From DATBRV01 sp036560145 (lineage in GTDB: Bacteria > Myxococcota_A > UBA9160 > SMWR01), in NCBI GenBank assembly GCA_036560145.1, contig DATBRV010000059.1, forward strand, positions 1 through 15,556: DNA of 15,556 nucleotides, given 5' to 3'. The number at the start of each line of letters is the position of its first letter. Position 1 is the first letter of the stretch. This document shows positions 13,151 through 15,556 of the stretch, piece by piece. The translations under genes were made by a program, and so were the position numbers. The notes beneath the pieces are model-generated. The model saw only the letters and a program-made list of their open reading frames with translations, ran no database searches and had not been told where the DNA came from.

Positions 13151-14176
13151 ATGCGGGCCGCGCAGGCTCGGGGTCGCGAGCGGATCGAGATCGGACGTCT
13201 CCCGATTCCGGAGCCGGCCCCCGGCGAGGTGCGCGTGCGCCTGCTCGCTTGCGGCATCTGCGGCAGCGATCTGCATTTCTTCCACGGCGGCTTCTGGGCC
13301 GACGGCGTCACGCCCGGCCACGAGATGGCGGGCGAGATCGACGCCCTCGGCGACGGCGTCAGCGGCCTCGCGAAGGGCGAGCGCGTCGCGATCGAGCCGC
13401 TCCACACCTGCGGCGTCTGCGAGGAATGCCGGACCGGCCAGCCCGTGCGTTGCCGCGAGCTGAAGATCCACGGCATCCACTGCGGCGGCGGCCTGGCCGA
13501 GTTCGTGAGCGTGCAGGCGAGCCGCGCCTTTCCGGTTCCCGCCGACCTCGACCCGCGCGTGGCGGCGCTCGCGGAGCCGATGGCAGTGGTGGTGCACGGC
13601 CTGCGCCGCGGCGGCCTGCGCGCCGGACAGCGCGTGCTCGTGCTCGGCGCCGGGAGCGTCGGGCTGCTGGCGGCGCTGGCGGCGCGCGAGCTGGGCGCGC
13701 GCGAGGTGTTCGTCACCGCGCGCCACCCGCACCAGGCGGAGCTGGCGTCCGCGCTCGGCGCGGCGCACGTGCTGCGCGAGGCGGAGGCCGACGAGGGCCG
13801 GCTCGGGAGGCTCGGGCGCGAGGCCCCGATCGATCTGGTGATCGAGACGGTCGGCGGCCGCGCCGATACGCTGCGGCTCGCGGCCCACGCGATCCGGCCG
13901 GGCGGAATCGTCTGCGTGCTCGGGCTGTTCCTCGGGCCCCCCAAGCTCGACCCGCTGCTGCTGCTGCTCAAGGAGGCCAGTTTGATCTGGTCGAACTGCT
14001 ACGCCCGCGCCCCGGGCGAGCCCGATTTCGCAACGGCGACGCGCCTGGTCGCGAGCCGGCGCAGCGCCCTCGAGCCCCTGCTCACCCACAGCGTGGCGCT
14101 GGGCGACGCCGCCCGCGGCTTCGCGCTCGCCTCGGACAAGGGGTCCGGCGCCGTCAAGGTCAGCGTTCTACCCTGA
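13151..14176 (+). CDS. Zinc-dependent medium-chain alcohol/polyol dehydrogenase
   Basis: From the ATG at 13151 the product has 341 residues and begins MRAAQARGRERIEIGRLPIP, the normal family start; an ATG at 13130 would add seven residues. It is a medium-chain dehydrogenase: the catalytic zinc ligands are likely C34 in CGICGSDLH, H57-E58 in GHEMAG and E142 in AEPMAVVVH. The structural zinc site is complete, with C87, C90, C93 and C101. The Rossmann fold carries GAGSVG (166-171). At the end of the second Rossmann strand the usual acidic residue of NAD-dependent enzymes is replaced (VTARHPHQ, A190-R191), hinting at NADP or relaxed cofactor use. It resembles sorbitol and threonine dehydrogenase types; the substrate cannot be named. 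It sits between the deoxyhypusine-synthase-like gene and the acyl-CoA dehydrogenase gene, 36 bases before the latter, probably in one operon. Confidence 0.9.
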   Translation: MRAAQARGRERIEIGRLPIPEPAPGEVRVRLLACGICGSDLHFFHGGFWADGVTPGHEMAGEIDALGDGVSGLAKGERVAIEPLHTCGVCEECRTGQPVRCRELKIHGIHCGGGLAEFVSVQASRAFPVPADLDPRVAALAEPMAVVVHGLRRGGLRAGQRVLVLGAGSVGLLAALAARELGAREVFVTARHPHQAELASALGAAHVLREAEADEGRLGRLGREAPIDLVIETVGGRADTLRLAAHAIRPGGIVCVLGLFLGPPKLDPLLLLLKEASLIWSNCYARAPGEPDFATATRLVASRRSALEPLLTHSVALGDAARGFALASDKGSGAVKVSVLP

Positions 14177-14212
14177 AGCCCGAGAAGAACCCCCCGAACC
14201 CCAGGAGCCAAC

Positions 14213-15409
14213 ATGGACTTCGAACCCTCCGAAAAGGTGAGGCTGCTGCAATCGCAGATCGAGCGCTTCATGAACGAGTACATCTATCCCGCCGAGCCGA
14301 TCGCGAAGGAGCAGATCGAACGCTCCGGCGACCCGCACCACGAGCCAAAAGTACTGGAGGAGCTCAAGGGCAAGGCCAAGGGGCTCGGCCTCTGGAATCT
14401 CTTCCTGCCCGACTCGGAGCACGGCGCGGGCCTCAGCAATCTCGAGTACGCCCCGCTCTGCGAGATCATGGGCCGCAGCCCGCTGGCGCCGCGCGTCTTC
14501 AACTGCGCGGCCCCCGACACCGGCAACATGGAGATCCTCGCCGAGTTCGGCACGCCCGAGCAGAAGAAGCGCTGGCTCCAGCCGCTGCTCGACGGGGAGA
14601 TCCGCTCCTGCTTCTCGATGACCGAGCCCGAGGTCTCGGGCGCGGATCCCACGGGTCTGCGCACCCGCGCGGACCGCGACGGCGACCATTACGTGATCAA
14701 CGGCCTCAAGTGGTTCACGTCGGGCGCCGTGGGCGCGCGCTTCGCGATCGTGATGGCGGTGACGAATCCGCACGCGCCCGCGCACCAGCGCCAGAGCCAG
14801 ATCATCGTTCCCACCGACACGCCAGGCTTCAACCTGCTCCGAGCGGTCTCCGTGATGGGGCACGCGGGCGGCGGCGGGCATTGCGAGATCCGCTACGAGA
14901 ACTGCCGGGTCCCGGTCAGCAACCGCCTCGGCCCCGAGCACGGCGGGTTCATGATCGCGCAGGCCCGCCTGGGCCCCGGCCGCATCCACCACTGCATGCG
15001 CGCGATCGGCATGGCGGAGCGCGGCTTCGAGATCATGTGCCGCCACGCCAACACGCGCGTCGCCTTCGGCGGCCCGATCGGCGAGAAGCAGTTCGTGCAG
15101 GAATGGGTCGCGACCTCGCGCATGGAGATCGACCAGGCGCGCCTGCTCGTGCTCTACGCCGCCTGGAAGATGGACACCTACGGCAAGCAGGTGGCGCGCC
15201 AGGAGATCTCGATGATCAAGGTGGTGGTGCCCAACATGCTGATGCACGTGCTCGATCGCGCGATCCAGTGCCTGGGCTCGCTCGGCATGTCCGACGACAC
15301 GCCGGTCGCCGCCATGTGGCGCGAGGGCCGCTCTCTACGAATTGCCGACGGCCCCGACGAGGTCCACAAGATGGTCGTCGCGCGCCGGGAGCTGAAGCGC
15401 TTCGCCTGA
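14213..15409 (+). CDS. Acyl-CoA dehydrogenase, ACAD10/ACAD11-like
   Basis: This 398-residue FAD enzyme starts at ATG 14213 with AGGAG (14203-14207) five bases upstream. It oxidises an acyl-CoA to a trans-2-enoyl-CoA in the cytosol. The flavin-contact region reads CFSMTEPE (133-140) and WFTSG (167-171). The NCAAPDTGNMEIL block (97-109) and the C-terminal ADGPDEVH are typical of the ACAD10/ACAD11 branch and not of short- or medium-chain enzymes. In the usual alignment the catalytic glutamate of medium-chain dehydrogenase falls on D379 of ADGPDEVH, so Asp would be the base; this is alignment by eye. It is the last gene of the plus-strand cluster and is followed by a hairpin. Substrates of this branch include long or branched acyl-CoAs, so the chain preference is open. 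Confidence 0.93.
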   Translation: MDFEPSEKVRLLQSQIERFMNEYIYPAEPIAKEQIERSGDPHHEPKVLEELKGKAKGLGLWNLFLPDSEHGAGLSNLEYAPLCEIMGRSPLAPRVFNCAAPDTGNMEILAEFGTPEQKKRWLQPLLDGEIRSCFSMTEPEVSGADPTGLRTRADRDGDHYVINGLKWFTSGAVGARFAIVMAVTNPHAPAHQRQSQIIVPTDTPGFNLLRAVSVMGHAGGGGHCEIRYENCRVPVSNRLGPEHGGFMIAQARLGPGRIHHCMRAIGMAERGFEIMCRHANTRVAFGGPIGEKQFVQEWVATSRMEIDQARLLVLYAAWKMDTYGKQVARQEISMIKVVVPNMLMHVLDRAIQCLGSLGMSDDTPVAAMWREGRSLRIADGPDEVHKMVVARRELKRFA

Positions 15410-15410
15410 G

Positions 15411-15432
15411 GCGGCGCGGCGAGCTGCGCCGC
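15411..15432. terminator. Candidate bidirectional terminator hairpin
   Basis: GCGGCGC (15411-15417) pairs perfectly with GCGCCGC (15426-15432) around an eight-base loop. It starts two bases after the acyl-CoA dehydrogenase stop and ends six bases before the stop of the convergent gene. There is no U-run on either side, so it is at best an atypical intrinsic terminator. Confidence 0.4.
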
Positions 15433-15437
15433 AGGCC

Positions 15438-15556
15438 CTACTGCGCGGGAGCGGCGGCGGGCGCGGATGGCGCCGGTGGGGGCGCGCGCATCGCTTCGAC
15501 GTAGGCGGCCAGGGCCGCCTCGTCGATCGTGACGTCCTTCGAGGCCCGCAGGCGAT
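15438..15556 (-). CDS. C-terminal tail of an unidentified protein (5' end outside window)
   Basis: The minus strand is open from the window edge to a TAG at 15440-15438. The 39 visible codons encode RLRASKDVTIDEAALAAYVEAM, then a low-complexity Ala/Pro-rich tail ending in PAQ. No stop interrupts the frame and the placement, convergent with the acyl-CoA dehydrogenase and separated by a hairpin, is what a real gene end would show. The motif ALAAYV faintly recalls the C-terminal helix of c-type cytochromes, but there is too little to assign a family. Confidence 0.5.
   Translation of the reverse strand, partial: RLRASKDVTIDEAALAAYVEAMRAPPPAPSAPAAAPAQ

Noticed and set aside
13960..13973. CTG-triplet run in the alcohol dehydrogenase gene
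   Set aside because: It only encodes a short Leu stretch at a normal place in the domain and is too short to be a meaningful repeat.
1..15556. CRISPR array, tRNA, transposase or phage gene
   Set aside because: I saw no regularly spaced repeats, no cloverleaf-like sequence, and no transposase, integrase or phage motifs in any recognised frame.

Overview
The window is GC-rich (about 70%), gene-dense bacterial chromosome, with nine complete protein-coding genes and two truncated at the edges, mostly metabolic and housekeeping. High GC, several acyl-CoA enzymes, a bacterial deoxyhypusine-synthase homologue, a DUF1499 protein and a sulfatase ending in an 'ALGYLEP'-type tail suggest an uncultured deltaproteobacterial-type lineage (Myxococcota or Desulfobacterota/Binatota-like). 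That placement is inferred from gene content, not from a marker gene. I saw no tRNA, rRNA, CRISPR array, insertion sequence, prophage or other mobile element, and no gene-free stretch over 300 bases.

Layout. (1) 1-2228, plus strand: the C-terminal part of a sulfatase, followed after one base by a multi-membrane GT-C glycosyltransferase-like protein. (2) 2225-5465, minus strand: a large lipoprotein with an Ig-like N-terminal region and an alpha/beta-hydrolase C-terminal domain, followed 13 bases later by an enoyl-CoA hydratase. The hydratase and the glycosyltransferase converge on one shared CTAG. (3) 5466-5568: a divergent promoter region with two back-to-back extended -10 motifs. It serves the lipoprotein and, on the plus strand, a membrane-anchored DUF1499 protein (5569-6303). 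(4) 6284-9924, minus strand, in transcription order: an RlmI-type 23S rRNA methyltransferase, a small alpha/alpha-toroid (terpenoid-cyclase-like) protein overlapping it by GTGA, and a FadD-type acyl-CoA synthetase. (5) 9925-10000: a second divergent intergenic region. (6) 10001-15409, plus strand: a YyaL/SSP411-type thioredoxin-fold protein, a deoxyhypusine-synthase-like enzyme, a zinc alcohol dehydrogenase and an ACAD10/11-type acyl-CoA dehydrogenase. (7) 15411-15432: a hairpin, then the tail of a convergent minus-strand gene running off the edge.

The acyl-CoA synthetase, acyl-CoA dehydrogenase and enoyl-CoA hydratase could together activate and beta-oxidise a fatty or steroid-like acid, although they lie in three different transcription units. 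The least ordinary content is the deoxyhypusine-synthase homologue (bacteria lack its classical substrate, eIF5A) in a tight cluster with two dehydrogenases, the lipoprotein hydrolase, and the toroid protein translationally coupled to an rRNA methyltransferase. I did not find a clear new defence, mobile or RNA-guided system.
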